From Micromonospora sp. WMMD1082 (lineage in GTDB: Bacteria > Actinomycetota > Actinomycetes > Mycobacteriales > Micromonosporaceae): DNA of 64,000 bases. The stretch is from positions 2,621,001 through 2,685,000 of the forward strand of contig NZ_JARUBM010000002.1 in assembly GCF_029626175.1 (NCBI RefSeq). Reading direction: 5' to 3'. Below, piece by piece: positions 1-8,102 of this stretch. The notes below the pieces were generated by a model that saw only the letters and a list, made by a program, of their open reading frames with translations, searched no databases and was not told the DNA's origin. Position 1 is the stretch's first letter. The number at the start of each line of letters is the position of its first letter. A program made the translations under genes and the position numbers.

Positions 1-1
1 C

Positions 2-1444
2 GAAACCATCCGCGCCACCGAGGCCACCGCCCTCTACGGTGCGCCCGGCATCCGCCCGATCGAACAGCGCCGCACCGCACTGATCACCATGGGCGACAGC
101 CAGATCTCCGGTGAGGGGGTCGGCAACTACGTGCCCGGCACCCACCAGCCGGGCAACTGGTGCGACCGCTCGTACGACCAGGCGGTGTTCCGTACCGGCA
201 TCGCCGCCGACGAGCGGTACAACATCGCCTGTTCGGGCGCGACCCCGTGGAACCTCATCGCCGGCGGCCCGACCCAGCACAACGAGCTGAACCAGGGCGA
301 CCATCTCGCCATCAAGGCGCGCAACACCCACATCAAGCTGATCTGGGTGGTGGCCGGTGCCAACGGCGACGGCACCATCCAGTTCGGCCCGGTGGCCACC
401 GACTGCGCGCTGCGCCGCGTGCTCTTCCAGGGCCCCTGCTGGCCCACCTACACCGACCAGTGGACGGTACGCACCGACGGCAGCCGCCGCGCCGTCGAGG
501 AGGCGCTCACCGACATCCGCCTGACCATGACCAACGCCGGCTACCTGAACTCCGACTACGAGCTGGTCTTCATGTCGTACGCCAGCCCGGGCAGCCCCGA
601 CGTGGAGGACAACCCCAACTTCCCCGGTTGGTACGCGGGCGGCTGCCTGCTCTACCTCGCCGACGCCGCCTTCGCGCGGAACAAGGCGGTACCGCTGTTC
701 GAGTCGGCGCTGCGCGCGGCGGCGGCGAACACCGGCACCCGCTACCTCGACGCCAGTCGCCTCTTCCACGGCCACGAGGTGTGTACCGACAACACCTCGG
801 TCCGCGGGCTCTACATCGAACTCGGCATCTGGGACGAGAACGCGGCCCGCCAGTCGTTCCACCCGAACTACCGGGGGCACGGCATGTTCGCCCAGTGCAT
901 CACCCAGTTCTACGCCTCCAGCCAGCAGCGGGCCACCTGCGTCGACCCGGCCAGCACCGGCAACGGCGTGCTCTACAACGGGCTGATGGAGTTCAAGCAG
1001 CTACGCAACGCCGCCACCGGCACCTGCGTCGACGGCAAGGGGTACGACTCACGCAACGGCACCGTGCAGCAGTCGTACCGCTGCCACGGCGGGCGTAACC
1101 AGGGCTTCTGGTACGACCCGACCCGGCAGTCGCTGCACTCCGAGCTCTCCCACGACCGCTGCCTGGACGTCTCCGGAGGCTCGCTGACCTCGGGCACGGC
1201 CGTCAACATCCACGACTGCCACGGCGGCACCAACCAGAAGTTCACGCTCTCCGGCAACCAGCTCCGGGCCGCCGGCAACACCAACCTCTGCCTGGCCTTC
1301 GACAACCCGCTGTTGGGCACGCCCCGGCTGCGGCTGGCCACCTGCTCCAGCAACTCCCGGCAGCAGTGGTCGTTCGAGTCGCGGTCGTTCGCTCAGCCCG
1401 TGGGCTACGGGCGGGACGACTTCATCGGTTCCCGGGTTTACTAG
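2..1444 (+). CDS. Secreted SGNH/GDSL hydrolase with C-terminal ricin B-type lectin domain (5' partial)
   Basis: The reading frame is open from the window edge, so the start and signal peptide lie upstream. The catalytic block I serine motif GDSQISGEG sits about 30 codons in, a GxN-like block (VVAGANGDG) follows, and SFHPN near residue 290 supplies the block V histidine. After about residue 320 there is a beta-trefoil lectin region with CVDGKGYD, CLDVSGGS and repeated Q-x-W/F turns (NQGFWY, NQKFTL, RQQWSF) typical of carbohydrate-binding RICIN domains. Many cysteines fit a secreted protein. The family cleaves esters or acetyl groups; the lectin suggests a polysaccharide-associated substrate (inference). 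The tail after the lectin is short. The ATG at 89 is inside the catalytic motif region and is not the true start. Confidence 0.88.
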   Translation, partial: ETIRATEATALYGAPGIRPIEQRRTALITMGDSQISGEGVGNYVPGTHQPGNWCDRSYDQAVFRTGIAADERYNIACSGATPWNLIAGGPTQHNELNQGDHLAIKARNTHIKLIWVVAGANGDGTIQFGPVATDCALRRVLFQGPCWPTYTDQWTVRTDGSRRAVEEALTDIRLTMTNAGYLNSDYELVFMSYASPGSPDVEDNPNFPGWYAGGCLLYLADAAFARNKAVPLFESALRAAAANTGTRYLDASRLFHGHEVCTDNTSVRGLYIELGIWDENAARQSFHPNYRGHGMFAQCITQFYASSQQRATCVDPASTGNGVLYNGLMEFKQLRNAATGTCVDGKGYDSRNGTVQQSYRCHGGRNQGFWYDPTRQSLHSELSHDRCLDVSGGSLTSGTAVNIHDCHGGTNQKFTLSGNQLRAAGNTNLCLAFDNPLLGTPRLRLATCSSNSRQQWSFESRSFAQPVGYGRDDFIGSRVY

Positions 1445-1453
1445 TAGGAGGTA

Positions 1454-1498
1454 GTGGGCCCGTCGTCGCCCGCGCAGGATCACGCGGCGGCGGGCCAC
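1454..1498. terminator. Hairpin between convergent genes
   Basis: A GC-rich inverted repeat (GTGG-G-CCCGTCGTCG pairing with CGGCGGCGGGCCAC, with two G-T wobbles and one bulge) lies just past the lectin-hydrolase stop and before the end of the opposing small gene. It has no T-tract, as is usual in actinobacteria. Probable bidirectional terminator. Confidence 0.5.
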
Positions 1499-1520
1499 CC
1501 CCGGTCGTACGAGCCGGCGG

Positions 1521-2033
1521 TCAGCGGGCCACGACGGGCCGGAAGGTGGCGGGCCGGGCGGCGGCGGGCGCCTCGCCGACGGTGGCCACGATCCGGGGCT
1601 GTGCGCTGCGGACGCGGGTGCGGAAGGCGTGGTTGAGCAACGCGTCCAGCTGCCAGACCTGCTTTGCGTGCTGGGTGCGGATCAGGAAGCGCTCGCGGAT
1701 GCCGTCGATCGCGGTGGCGGCCAGCTCGACACAGTGCAGTCGAGGGTCGGGGCTCCACGTCACGTGGCTCAGCTCGCGCAGCTCGGTGTTGAGGTGCAGC
1801 CGCAGCCGGTGCAGCACCCGGGTCTGCCGGGTGATCACGAGCCGCCGGTGGGTGAGCAGGAGGAGGTACTCCCCGTTGATCGGCCGGTCGGGGCGGCTGC
1901 AACGGGTGACCAGGATGGTGGCGTCGCCGGAACCCACACAGCGACGGAACACCGGCATGTGCCGGCTGGCGGTCTGTAGCGCCAGACCGGCCTCGGAGGC
2001 GGCCGGAAGGAACGTTCGGGAGAAGACGTCCAT
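1521..2033 (-). CDS. Hypothetical protein, PH-like fold possible
   Basis: 170-residue protein with no signal peptide or membrane segment. The centre (INGEYLLLLTHRRLVITRQTRVLHRLRLHLNTEL) reads like the strand-rich core of bacterial pleckstrin-homology-like domains, in which a hydrophobic strand with 'LTHRRLVIT' precedes basic strands; this is inference from pattern only. The C-terminal tail is Ala/Arg/Pro rich and probably disordered. The ATG at 2033 has a GGGCAGG sequence just upstream. An unusually AT-rich patch (2080-2100, with a run of five T) lies in its promoter region. It is downstream of and co-directional with the thiolase but separated by about 120 bases, so it probably has its own promoter. 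No function can be assigned. Confidence 0.65.
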   Translation of the reverse strand: MDVFSRTFLPAASEAGLALQTASRHMPVFRRCVGSGDATILVTRCSRPDRPINGEYLLLLTHRRLVITRQTRVLHRLRLHLNTELRELSHVTWSPDPRLHCVELAATAIDGIRERFLIRTQHAKQVWQLDALLNHAFRTRVRSAQPRIVATVGEAPAAARPATFRPVVAR

Positions 2034-2152
2034 GACCTGCCCAACGACCCCGATCGTGGGGTGACGTGGCTCGCGGACATGCTTTTTGCAAATTCCACGT
2101 TACGCGCGCCGGGCCACGGCGGATGGTGGTGGCCCGGTCCGGGGCCGGGCGG

Positions 2153-3325
2153 TCAGAGGAGTTCGACGATGGTCGCGTTGGCCATCCCGCCGCCCTCGCA
2201 CATGGTCTGGAGGCCGTAGCGGATCCCGTTGTCCCGCATGTGGGCGAGCATGGTGGTCATGATCCGGGCGCCGGATCCGCCGAGCGGGTGCCCGAGGGCG
2301 ATCGCGCCGCCGCGCGGGTTGAGCCGCTCCGGGTCCGCCTCGGTCTCCGCCAACCAGGCCAGCGGTACGGGGGCGAACGCCTCGTTCACCTCGTACACCC
2401 CGATCTCCTCGATGCCCAGCCCCGCGCGGCGCAGCGCCTTCGCCGTCGCCGGGATCGGCGCGGTGAGCATGACGACCGGGTCGTCGGCGGCGACCACGGC
2501 GGTGTGGATGCGGGCCAGCGGGCGCAGCCCGTGCCGGCCCGCCCACTCGCTCGTGGTGACCGCGAGCGCGGCGGCACCGTCGGAGATCTGCGAGGCCGAA
2601 CCGGCGGTGACCACGCCGTCCGGGCGGAACGGGGTGGGCAGCTCGCCCAACTTCTCCAGCGAGGTGTCGCGCCGGATGCCCTCGTCCACGGCGAACTTGC
2701 CGCCGTCGGCCAGCGCCACCGGGGCAAGCTCGGCCTCGAACGCGCCGGCGTCCTGCGCGGCGGCGGCCTTCTCGTGGCTGGCCAGGGCGTACTCGTCGAG
2801 CTGACTGCGGGACAGGCGCCAGCGCTGGGCGATCAGCTCCGCGCCGACGCCCTGGTTGAACGGCAGCGGAGAGCCCTCGGCCACGCCCTCGACTCCCCGG
2901 TAGCGGGCCAGGAGCTGCTCGCTGAACGGCATGCCACCGGCCACACTGGAGCCCATCGGCACCCGGGTCATCGACTCCACACCGCCCGCGACGACCAGGT
3001 CCGCCTGACCAGAGAGCACGGTGGCCGCGGCGAAGTGCAGCGCCTGCTGGCTGGAGCCGCACTGCCGGTCCAGCGTGGTGCCGGGCACCGACTCGGGCCA
3101 GCCGGCGGCCAGCACGGCGTTGCGGGCGACGTTCCACGACTGCTCGCCCACCTGCGAGACGCAGCCCCAGACCACGTCGTCCACCTGGGCCGGGTCGATC
3201 CCGGTGCGCTCGGCGAGGGCCCGCAGCACGTGTGCCGACAGGTCCACCGGGTGGACCGTGGCCAGGCTGCCCTTGCGCCGCCCGACCGGGGTGCGTACCG
3301 CGCCGACTATTACCGCATCACTCAT
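2153..3325 (-). CDS. Thiolase, acetyl-CoA C-acyltransferase family
   Basis: 390-residue type II thiolase. The nucleophilic cysteine is in LDRQCGSSQQ (Cys89), the active-site loop NEAFA is present, GGAIALGHPLGGSGAR carries the catalytic histidine, and CEGGGM near the C-terminus supplies the second catalytic cysteine. All expected residues are present and length is normal, so an active enzyme is likely. It would either cleave 3-ketoacyl-CoA in beta-oxidation or condense two acetyl-CoA; sequence alone does not decide. The ATG at 3325 is preceded by GGGGAG at good spacing; an in-frame upstream extension of about 175 codons lacks thiolase similarity and was discarded. No other beta-oxidation genes are adjacent, so it looks monocistronic. 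Confidence 0.93.
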   Translation of the reverse strand: MSDAVIVGAVRTPVGRRKGSLATVHPVDLSAHVLRALAERTGIDPAQVDDVVWGCVSQVGEQSWNVARNAVLAAGWPESVPGTTLDRQCGSSQQALHFAAATVLSGQADLVVAGGVESMTRVPMGSSVAGGMPFSEQLLARYRGVEGVAEGSPLPFNQGVGAELIAQRWRLSRSQLDEYALASHEKAAAAQDAGAFEAELAPVALADGGKFAVDEGIRRDTSLEKLGELPTPFRPDGVVTAGSASQISDGAAALAVTTSEWAGRHGLRPLARIHTAVVAADDPVVMLTAPIPATAKALRRAGLGIEEIGVYEVNEAFAPVPLAWLAETEADPERLNPRGGAIALGHPLGGSGARIMTTMLAHMRDNGIRYGLQTMCEGGGMANATIVELL

Positions 3326-3508
3326 GACTACTCCCCGGTAACTTGGGTCACTCCCGATCCTACGCCCACCCGGGCCGACCACCCGTCCCTCGCCCTCGCC
3401 CTCGGCCACCCTCGTCGCCCGGCCGGTCGCCGCCCTCCGCCCTCGCCGAGCAGGCGGGGACCGGCTCCTCGGCATGCCGGCCTCCCGACCCGCTGGCATG
3501 CTGGTGCC

Positions 3509-3934
3509 GTGCATGCGGAGACGATCGCGCGACAGTGGCGGGTGCCACCGGCCCTGCCGGTGGTCAAGCTGGCCTCGGCGGCCGCCCTGCTCGCCCTCGG
3601 GCTGCTGCTCGCCGACGGTGACCTGCTCCGGCCGGTCCTCGGCGGGCTGGGCGCGGCGGCGCTCGTCGCCTGGGGCGTACGCGACCTGGTCGCACCGGTC
3701 CGGCTCGCCGTGGATGTGGCCGGGATCACCGTGTCGGCGGGGTGGGCTCGGCGGCAGCACCTGCCCTGGTCGGCGGTTCAGACCATCCGTGTGCAGCGCG
3801 GGCGGGGCTTCGCCGGGCCGGCATTGGAGATCGACACGGGAGATTCGCTGCACCAGTTCGGCCGGCTTGACCTCGGCGCCGATCCCGCCGAGGTCGCCGA
3901 CGCGCTACACGCCGCCCGCCCACCGGCCGACTGA
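3509..3934 (+). CDS. Small membrane protein with PH-like domain
   Basis: 141 residues beginning at GTG 3509, chosen because CATGCT lies 6 nt upstream and because the downstream sequence starts immediately with family-like residues. Two hydrophobic segments (about residues 15-50, ending LGGLGAAALVAWGVRDLV) are followed by a soluble domain with 'GITVSAGWARRQHLPWSAVQTIRV', which matches the arrangement of actinobacterial PH-domain membrane proteins (DUF6585/PH-like). It is divergent from the thiolase and convergent with the rhomboid gene. Role unknown; such proteins are thought to sit at the membrane. Length is typical for this class. Confidence 0.72.
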   Translation: MHAETIARQWRVPPALPVVKLASAAALLALGLLLADGDLLRPVLGGLGAAALVAWGVRDLVAPVRLAVDVAGITVSAGWARRQHLPWSAVQTIRVQRGRGFAGPALEIDTGDSLHQFGRLDLGADPAEVADALHAARPPAD

Positions 3935-3976
3935 GGCGGTGCCGGGCAGCTCAAGGCCGCGCCGGGCGCAGCTGAA

Positions 3977-4014
3977 GGCGGTGCCGGGCGGCTGGGGTGT
4001 TGCCCGGCGCCGCC
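3977..4014. terminator. Bidirectional terminator hairpin
   Basis: 13-bp stem (GGCGGTGCCGGGC / GCCCGGCGCCGCC, one G-T wobble) with a 12-nt loop between the convergent PH-like and rhomboid genes; its right arm abuts the rhomboid stop codon. The left arm is the last of three degenerate copies of an AGGCGGTGCCGGGC unit between 3935 and 3990. Confidence 0.6.
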
Positions 4015-4926
4015 TCAGCCGAGCAGGGTGGCGGTACGGACCAGGGCCAGCCCGAGCAGCGCCACCAGGATGATCCCGGCACCGCCGAACTGCACCAGTG
4101 TCCGGCGGGACCGGGGAGCGTAGGCCAGCACCAGGGCCATCAGCGCGCCGAACACCAGGCCACCCAGGTGACCGGCGATCGAGATCTGCGGCACGGTGAA
4201 GGTGAAGATCAGGTTGATCACCAGGATGGGCACGATGGCCGAGGTGTCCCGGCCCAGCCGCCGCATGATCACAAAGGTGGCCGCGAAGAGACCGAAGACG
4301 GCGGTCGATGCGCCGGCCGACATCTGGTTGGGCGCGCTGAACACGTAGACGGCGACGTTTCCCCCGAAGCCGGCGATGAAGTAGAGCACGCCGAAGCGCA
4401 GCGGCCCGAGCACCCCCTCCAACGCCCGGCCGAGCACCCAGAGCGCCCACATGTTGAGCAGCAGGTGCACCACGCCGTAGTGCAGGAACATCGCGGTGAT
4501 CAGGCGGTACCACTGGCCCTCGGCGACCCCGCCGATGGTGCCGTCGAGGAACATCGCCCGGCCCAGCACCGCGCCCCACTCGGTCAGCGGCGTGCTGCCG
4601 CCCATCAGCCCACCGAAGCCGGCACCGCCGGCCGCCGCGTCCCCGCCCCGGTCGGAGGCGATGGAGAGCAGCATCACCAGCAGGTTGACGCCGATCAGGG
4701 TCTTCGTGACGTAGCCGTGCCGGCCGGCGTCACCGCCACCGAAGACGGTCCGCGTCGGCCGCACGCTCCGGCGCCCCTGTGCCACGCACTCCGGGCACTG
4801 GAACCCGACCGACGCCTCGTTCATGCAGTCCGGACAGATCGATCGGTCGCATCGGGTGCACCGGACGTACGTCTCCCGGCCGGGGTGGCGGTAACAGGCC
4901 GGCGTGGTCGGCGGGGACTCGCTCAC
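4015..4926 (-). CDS. Rhomboid-family intramembrane serine protease with N-terminal zinc finger
   Basis: 303 residues. The N-terminal 50 residues hold a B-box-like zinc-binding pattern (C11, C23/C26, C31/C34, C44/C47). Six or more membrane helices follow. The rhomboid signature is complete: HLLLN (His154, Asn158 oxyanion hole), GASTAVFG with catalytic Ser207, and AGHLGGLVFG with catalytic His253. It should cleave membrane-anchored substrates within the bilayer. The GTG start at 4926 overlaps the stop of an 11-codon leader ORF (GTGA), which implies translational coupling. It stands with a cyclophilin gene and a DUF5324-like gene, an association I recall from the oriC-proximal region of actinomycetes. 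Confidence 0.92.
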   Translation of the reverse strand: MSESPPTTPACYRHPGRETYVRCTRCDRSICPDCMNEASVGFQCPECVAQGRRSVRPTRTVFGGGDAGRHGYVTKTLIGVNLLVMLLSIASDRGGDAAAGGAGFGGLMGGSTPLTEWGAVLGRAMFLDGTIGGVAEGQWYRLITAMFLHYGVVHLLLNMWALWVLGRALEGVLGPLRFGVLYFIAGFGGNVAVYVFSAPNQMSAGASTAVFGLFAATFVIMRRLGRDTSAIVPILVINLIFTFTVPQISIAGHLGGLVFGALMALVLAYAPRSRRTLVQFGGAGIILVALLGLALVRTATLLG

Positions 4927-4958
4927 CGCTGGCCCCAGATGCCCGAGCGCTCAGTCAT
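4923..4958 (-). CDS. Candidate 11-residue leader ORF overlapping the rhomboid start
   Basis: Reading on the minus strand, TACCTT is followed after 7 nt by an ATG, then MTERSGIWGQR and a TGA that overlaps the GTG of the rhomboid gene as GTGA. The -10-like hexamer would place transcription at or next to this ATG, so the leader would be translated first as a leaderless ORF and the rhomboid start reached by termination-reinitiation. The rhomboid GTG itself has no convincing Shine-Dalgarno sequence, which supports the idea. The peptide itself shows no regulatory amino-acid run. Confidence 0.5.
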   Translation of the reverse strand: MTERSGIWGQR

Positions 4959-4965
4959 GCGAGCA

Positions 4966-4971
4966 AAGGTA
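4966..4971 (-). promoter_or_regulatory. -10-like hexamer TACCTT
   Basis: Minus-strand TACCTT, 7 nt before the leader ATG at 4958. Spacing matches leaderless actinobacterial promoters. Confidence 0.5.
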
Positions 4972-5062
4972 CCCCGACCCGCCGCTCAGGCCGATCGAGG
5001 CGTACCCCGGCTTGTCCCGCCCGCCGCGCCCGGCCCCGGGGCGGGCGGGACCTCGACACGGG

Positions 5063-5590
5063 TCAGGCCGAGCGCTCGATCTCGATGCGCTCGATCACCA
5101 CGTCCTGGAGCGGCCGGTCGCTGGGACCGGTCGGGGTGTTGGCGATCGTGTCGACGACCTTCGCCGACTGCTCGTCGGCGACCTGACCGAAGATGGTGTG
5201 CCGGTTGTTCAGGTGCGGCGTCGGCGACACGGTGATGAAGAACTGCGAGCCGTTGGTGCCGGGCCCGGCGTTCGCCATCGCCAGCAGGTACGGCCGGTCG
5301 AAACGCAGCTCGGGGTGGAACTCGTCGGCGAAGGTGTAGCCCGGCCCGCCGCGACCGGTCCCGGTGGGGTCGCCCATCTGGATCATGAACCCGCCGATCA
5401 CCCGGTGCGAGATGGTGCCGTCGTAGTACGGCCCACTGCCGGGCTGCCCGGTACGCGGGTCGGTGTACTCGCGCGTGCCCTCGGCCAGCTCGACGAAGTT
5501 GCGGACGGTCTTCGGTGCGTGGTTGCCGAAGAGCTCCAGCCGGATCGGGCCGGCGTTGGTGTGCAAGGTGGCGTAGACAGCCTCGGCCAC
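5063..5590 (-). CDS. Cyclophilin-type peptidyl-prolyl cis-trans isomerase
   Basis: 175 residues, one cyclophilin domain covering the whole protein, cytosolic (no signal peptide). Typical landmarks are HAPKTVRNFVELAEG near the N-terminus, FMIQMGDPTGTGRGGPGY, the MANAGPGTNGSQFFIT block and HTIFGQV. It interconverts proline peptide bonds during folding. The GTG start at 5590 follows GAGGAG at 6-nt spacing. It is transcribed toward the rhomboid gene but about 135 bases separate them, so each probably has its own promoter. Divergent to the DUF5324-like gene. Confidence 0.94.
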   Translation of the reverse strand: MAEAVYATLHTNAGPIRLELFGNHAPKTVRNFVELAEGTREYTDPRTGQPGSGPYYDGTISHRVIGGFMIQMGDPTGTGRGGPGYTFADEFHPELRFDRPYLLAMANAGPGTNGSQFFITVSPTPHLNNRHTIFGQVADEQSAKVVDTIANTPTGPSDRPLQDVVIERIEIERSA

Positions 5591-5706
5591 GGGTACTCCT
5601 CACTCGTTGGTCAGTTCCATGCGGATCCTCCCATGTGCCCGATCTGGACATGCGGAGGCATCCGAAGGTGGAGGATGAGACAGAGCAACTCCCAGGAGGT
5701 GGGACC

Positions 5707-6450
5707 GTGTTTGGAATCCGGCGGCGCAAGACCCAGGGGCAACTGGCCCGGGCCGAGCTGAGCCGCGGCATCGGTCACCTGCGGCAGGCCGCCACGCACG
5801 CGGCGAGGGGGGCCGGCGACACGGTCGGCCCGCGCGTACAGGCGGCCCGCGGCGCCGTGGCGCCGACCGCAGTCGTCGTCCGGGACCGCGCGTCCAGCGG
5901 CCTCGCGACGACGGCCGCGGCGCTCGCGCCCCTCGCCCTGGCCGTGCGTCAGGCGCAGTCCGAGGCGGCCGGCCGGGCCGTAGCGGGAAAGAAGGCCGCC
6001 GCCGCCAAGCAGGCCGAGGTCAGCAGGAAGGCGAAGAAGAAGATGAAGGCGAAGAGGAAGTCCCGCCGGAGCGGGCCCATGATGGCCGGGTTGCTCGCCG
6101 CCGGTGTGGTGGCCGGGCTGGCCGGCGCGATGGCCATGCGGCGTCATCGCGAGCAGCAGGAGTGGGCCGAGTACGACGCGCAGGCCGCGCTCGACCCGAT
6201 GCACGACGAGGTGGAGACCATCGAGGTACGCACGGCCGGCCCGGTCGCCGCCGGCAAGGCCTCGACCGGAGCGGGCAGTTCGGCGGTGGCCGGCGGCGAC
6301 AGCGCCTCCACCACCACCCCACCCGCACCACCCAAGCCCACCCCCACCGACAAGGTCCCCTCCGTCGCCGAGGGTGCCCGCACCAGCACCGGTCGCCCCG
6401 CCGACAACCTCAACAAGGCCACCAACACCAAATCCAACACCCGCGCCTAG
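5707..6450 (+). CDS. DUF5324-like basic membrane protein
   Basis: 247 residues from GTG 5707, selected because an AGGAGGT Shine-Dalgarno lies 6 nt upstream; an ATG at 5650 lacks one. The N-terminal half is Ala-rich amphipathic helix, residues 85-115 are strongly basic (repeated KKK/KRK), then one membrane helix (MMAGLLAAGVVAGLAGAMAM), an acidic stretch and a Pro/Thr/Ser-rich disordered tail. The neighbourhood with cyclophilin and rhomboid genes matches what I recall for DUF5324 proteins of Streptomyces. Function is not known. The gene ends 16 bases before a long palindromic element. Confidence 0.7.
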   Translation: MFGIRRRKTQGQLARAELSRGIGHLRQAATHAARGAGDTVGPRVQAARGAVAPTAVVVRDRASSGLATTAAALAPLALAVRQAQSEAAGRAVAGKKAAAAKQAEVSRKAKKKMKAKRKSRRSGPMMAGLLAAGVVAGLAGAMAMRRHREQQEWAEYDAQAALDPMHDEVETIEVRTAGPVAAGKASTGAGSSAVAGGDSASTTTPPAPPKPTPTDKVPSVAEGARTSTGRPADNLNKATNTKSNTRA

Positions 6451-6466
6451 CACCCACCCTCCCCCA

Positions 6467-6561
6467 CCTCCCCCTGCCTCAGGGTTGATCATGAAGTTGT
6501 TGCCGCGACACGCCGGTGAGAGTGGCAACAACTTCATGATCAACCCTGAGGCAGGGGGAGG
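6467..6561. repeat. Long perfect intergenic palindrome (38-bp arms)
   Basis: Arms 6467-6504 and 6524-6561 are exact inverted copies; the arm contains TTGATCATGAAGTTGTTGCC. The 19-nt loop is GCGACACGCCGGTGAGAGT. It lies between the convergent DUF5324-like and corA genes. A related loop (GCGACACGCCGATG...) occurs in a different hairpin at 54479-54531, and the core GTTGATCATGAAGTT recurs alone at 53530. It will also act as a terminator, but 38 perfect base pairs is far more than termination needs. Confidence 0.85.
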
Positions 6562-6579
6562 GGGTGGGATGGGTGGGAG

Positions 6580-7764
6580 TTAGAGCCAGTCGTTGCGGCG
6601 GAACCAGCGGTAGAGGGTGAGGGAGATGCCGAGCATGAGGGCCAGGACGACGGGGTAGCCGTAGGTCATCTTCAGCTCGGGCATGAAGTCGAAGTTCATG
6701 CCGTAGATGCCGGCGATCGCGGTCCACACGGCGGCGATGGCGGCCCAGGCAGCGATCTTGCGCATGTCGTTGTTCTGGTCGACCGTCACCTGGGCCAGCC
6801 GCGCCTGAAGGATCGAGTTCAGCAGGTCGTCGTACGAGTTGACCAACTCGACGGTGCGGCTGAGATGGTCCTGCACGTCGCGGAAGTAGCGGCGTACCTC
6901 CTTGGGCACGTCCCGGTTCATCTGGGTGGTCAGCGCCAGCAGCGGACGCTGCAACGGCATCACCGCCCGCTTGAACTCGACCAGCTCCCGCTTCAGCTGG
7001 TAGATCCGCTGGATCCGGCCGCTGGCCTGGCGGTCGAAGACCTCCGTCTCCAGCACATCCATGTCGTCCTCGAGCTGGTCGGCGACCTCCAGGTAGAGGT
7101 CGACGACCCGGTCGGTGATCGCGTACGCGACGGCCCAGGGGCCGTTCAGCAGCAGCTCCTGCCGGGCCTCCAGCTCCTCGCGTACGGGCGCGAGACGGCA
7201 GGCGTCCCCGTGCCGGACGCTGATCACGAAGTGCGGACCGATGAAGAGCATCACCTGCCCGGTCTCCACGACGTCGGAGTTCTCGGTCAGTTCGGTGTGT
7301 TCGCAGTACCGGGCGGTGCGCAGCACCAGGAAGCTGACCTCGCCGAAGCGCTCCAGCTTCGGACGCTGCTGGGCCTTGACCGCGTCCTCCACGGCCAGCT
7401 CGTGCAGTCCGTAGGTCGTGGCGATCTCGGTCATCTCGGCGAGTTCCGGCTCGTGCAGCCCGAGCCAGACGAAGCCGGTCTCGGCGTCGCGGGCCGCCGC
7501 CAGCGCACCGGCGTAGTCCCAGTCACCGGCCTGCCGCCGGCCGTCGAGGTAGAGCGCGCAGTCGACCACCGCGCTGCGGTGTTCGGCCGGCGTCTGGGTG
7601 GGCGGGGATCCGTCGGCGTTGAGTCGCCGCGTCATCGCGCGTACCGGTGACCAGTTGCGGGGCCGCAGGGTCCGGCCGCCGTTGGGGGATTCCGCCCGGT
7701 CGTCATTCCGGGACGGGCTGTCCGGCGAGGTCGTCCCCGCTCGCTGCGTCCGTTCCGTCATCAC
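6580..7764 (-). CDS. corA: CorA-family magnesium/cobalt transport protein
   Basis: 394 residues. Long N-terminal cytoplasmic domain (to about residue 325) with a disordered Ser/Pro/Arg-rich first 50 residues, helical stalk with many charged residues, then two C-terminal membrane helices. The selectivity signature YGMNF is at residues 354-358, directly after the first helix, and the protein ends in a basic tail as in CorA pentamers. It conducts Mg2+ (and Co2+) through the inner membrane. Length exceeds typical CorA (about 320-350) because of the disordered head, so a later start such as the in-frame Met near residue 44 is possible. Monocistronic; its 3' end faces the palindrome. Confidence 0.92.
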   Translation of the reverse strand: MMTERTQRAGTTSPDSPSRNDDRAESPNGGRTLRPRNWSPVRAMTRRLNADGSPPTQTPAEHRSAVVDCALYLDGRRQAGDWDYAGALAAARDAETGFVWLGLHEPELAEMTEIATTYGLHELAVEDAVKAQQRPKLERFGEVSFLVLRTARYCEHTELTENSDVVETGQVMLFIGPHFVISVRHGDACRLAPVREELEARQELLLNGPWAVAYAITDRVVDLYLEVADQLEDDMDVLETEVFDRQASGRIQRIYQLKRELVEFKRAVMPLQRPLLALTTQMNRDVPKEVRRYFRDVQDHLSRTVELVNSYDDLLNSILQARLAQVTVDQNNDMRKIAAWAAIAAVWTAIAGIYGMNFDFMPELKMTYGYPVVLALMLGISLTLYRWFRRNDWL

Positions 7765-8078
7765 GCCCCCTCCCGCGCCCGGCTGCGGCTTGCAGGTTAC
7801 GCCGCCGCACCGATCATGGCCGCTGCGCGGCAGGGGTGGCGCCGGACGGGCCGGACCGCTTCGGGGGGTGAGGGGGCGATCCGGCCCGCCCGACGCCGTT
7901 GGGGGCGGGGGGTGTTGCTGGCGGCGTCACACCAACGCGCGGGCGGCCGGGCCGCACCGGTACGCAGACCGCAGCGGCCGCAGCCGGCCCGATCTCCAGT
8001 ACACGTGGTGAGTGACGCTCGCAGCATTGTGGGCCCCGAGCCGCCCTTACGGGAGCCCTGGGGCAGCCACTATCGCCG
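7765..8078. other. Intergenic region without a recognised gene
   Basis: About 315 bases upstream of corA and downstream of the minus-strand aminotransferase gene. It must hold the corA promoter. Open frames across it show no Shine-Dalgarno, no family resemblance and atypical composition. I see no RNA gene or repeat here apart from the aminotransferase terminator at its edge. Confidence 0.5.
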
Positions 8079-8100
8079 TTCTGTCGGAAACCCGACAGAA
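8079..8100 (-). terminator. Terminator of the aminotransferase gene
   Basis: Perfect 9-bp stem TTCTGTCGG / CCGACAGAA with a 4-nt loop, two bases after the minus-strand stop codon at 8103. Confidence 0.7.
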
Positions 8101-8102
8101 AT

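Noticed and set aside
2066..3508. Long plus-strand frame upstream of the PH-like protein
   Set aside because: It is antisense to the thiolase, has no family resemblance and low-complexity composition; only the part from GTG 3509 looks like protein.
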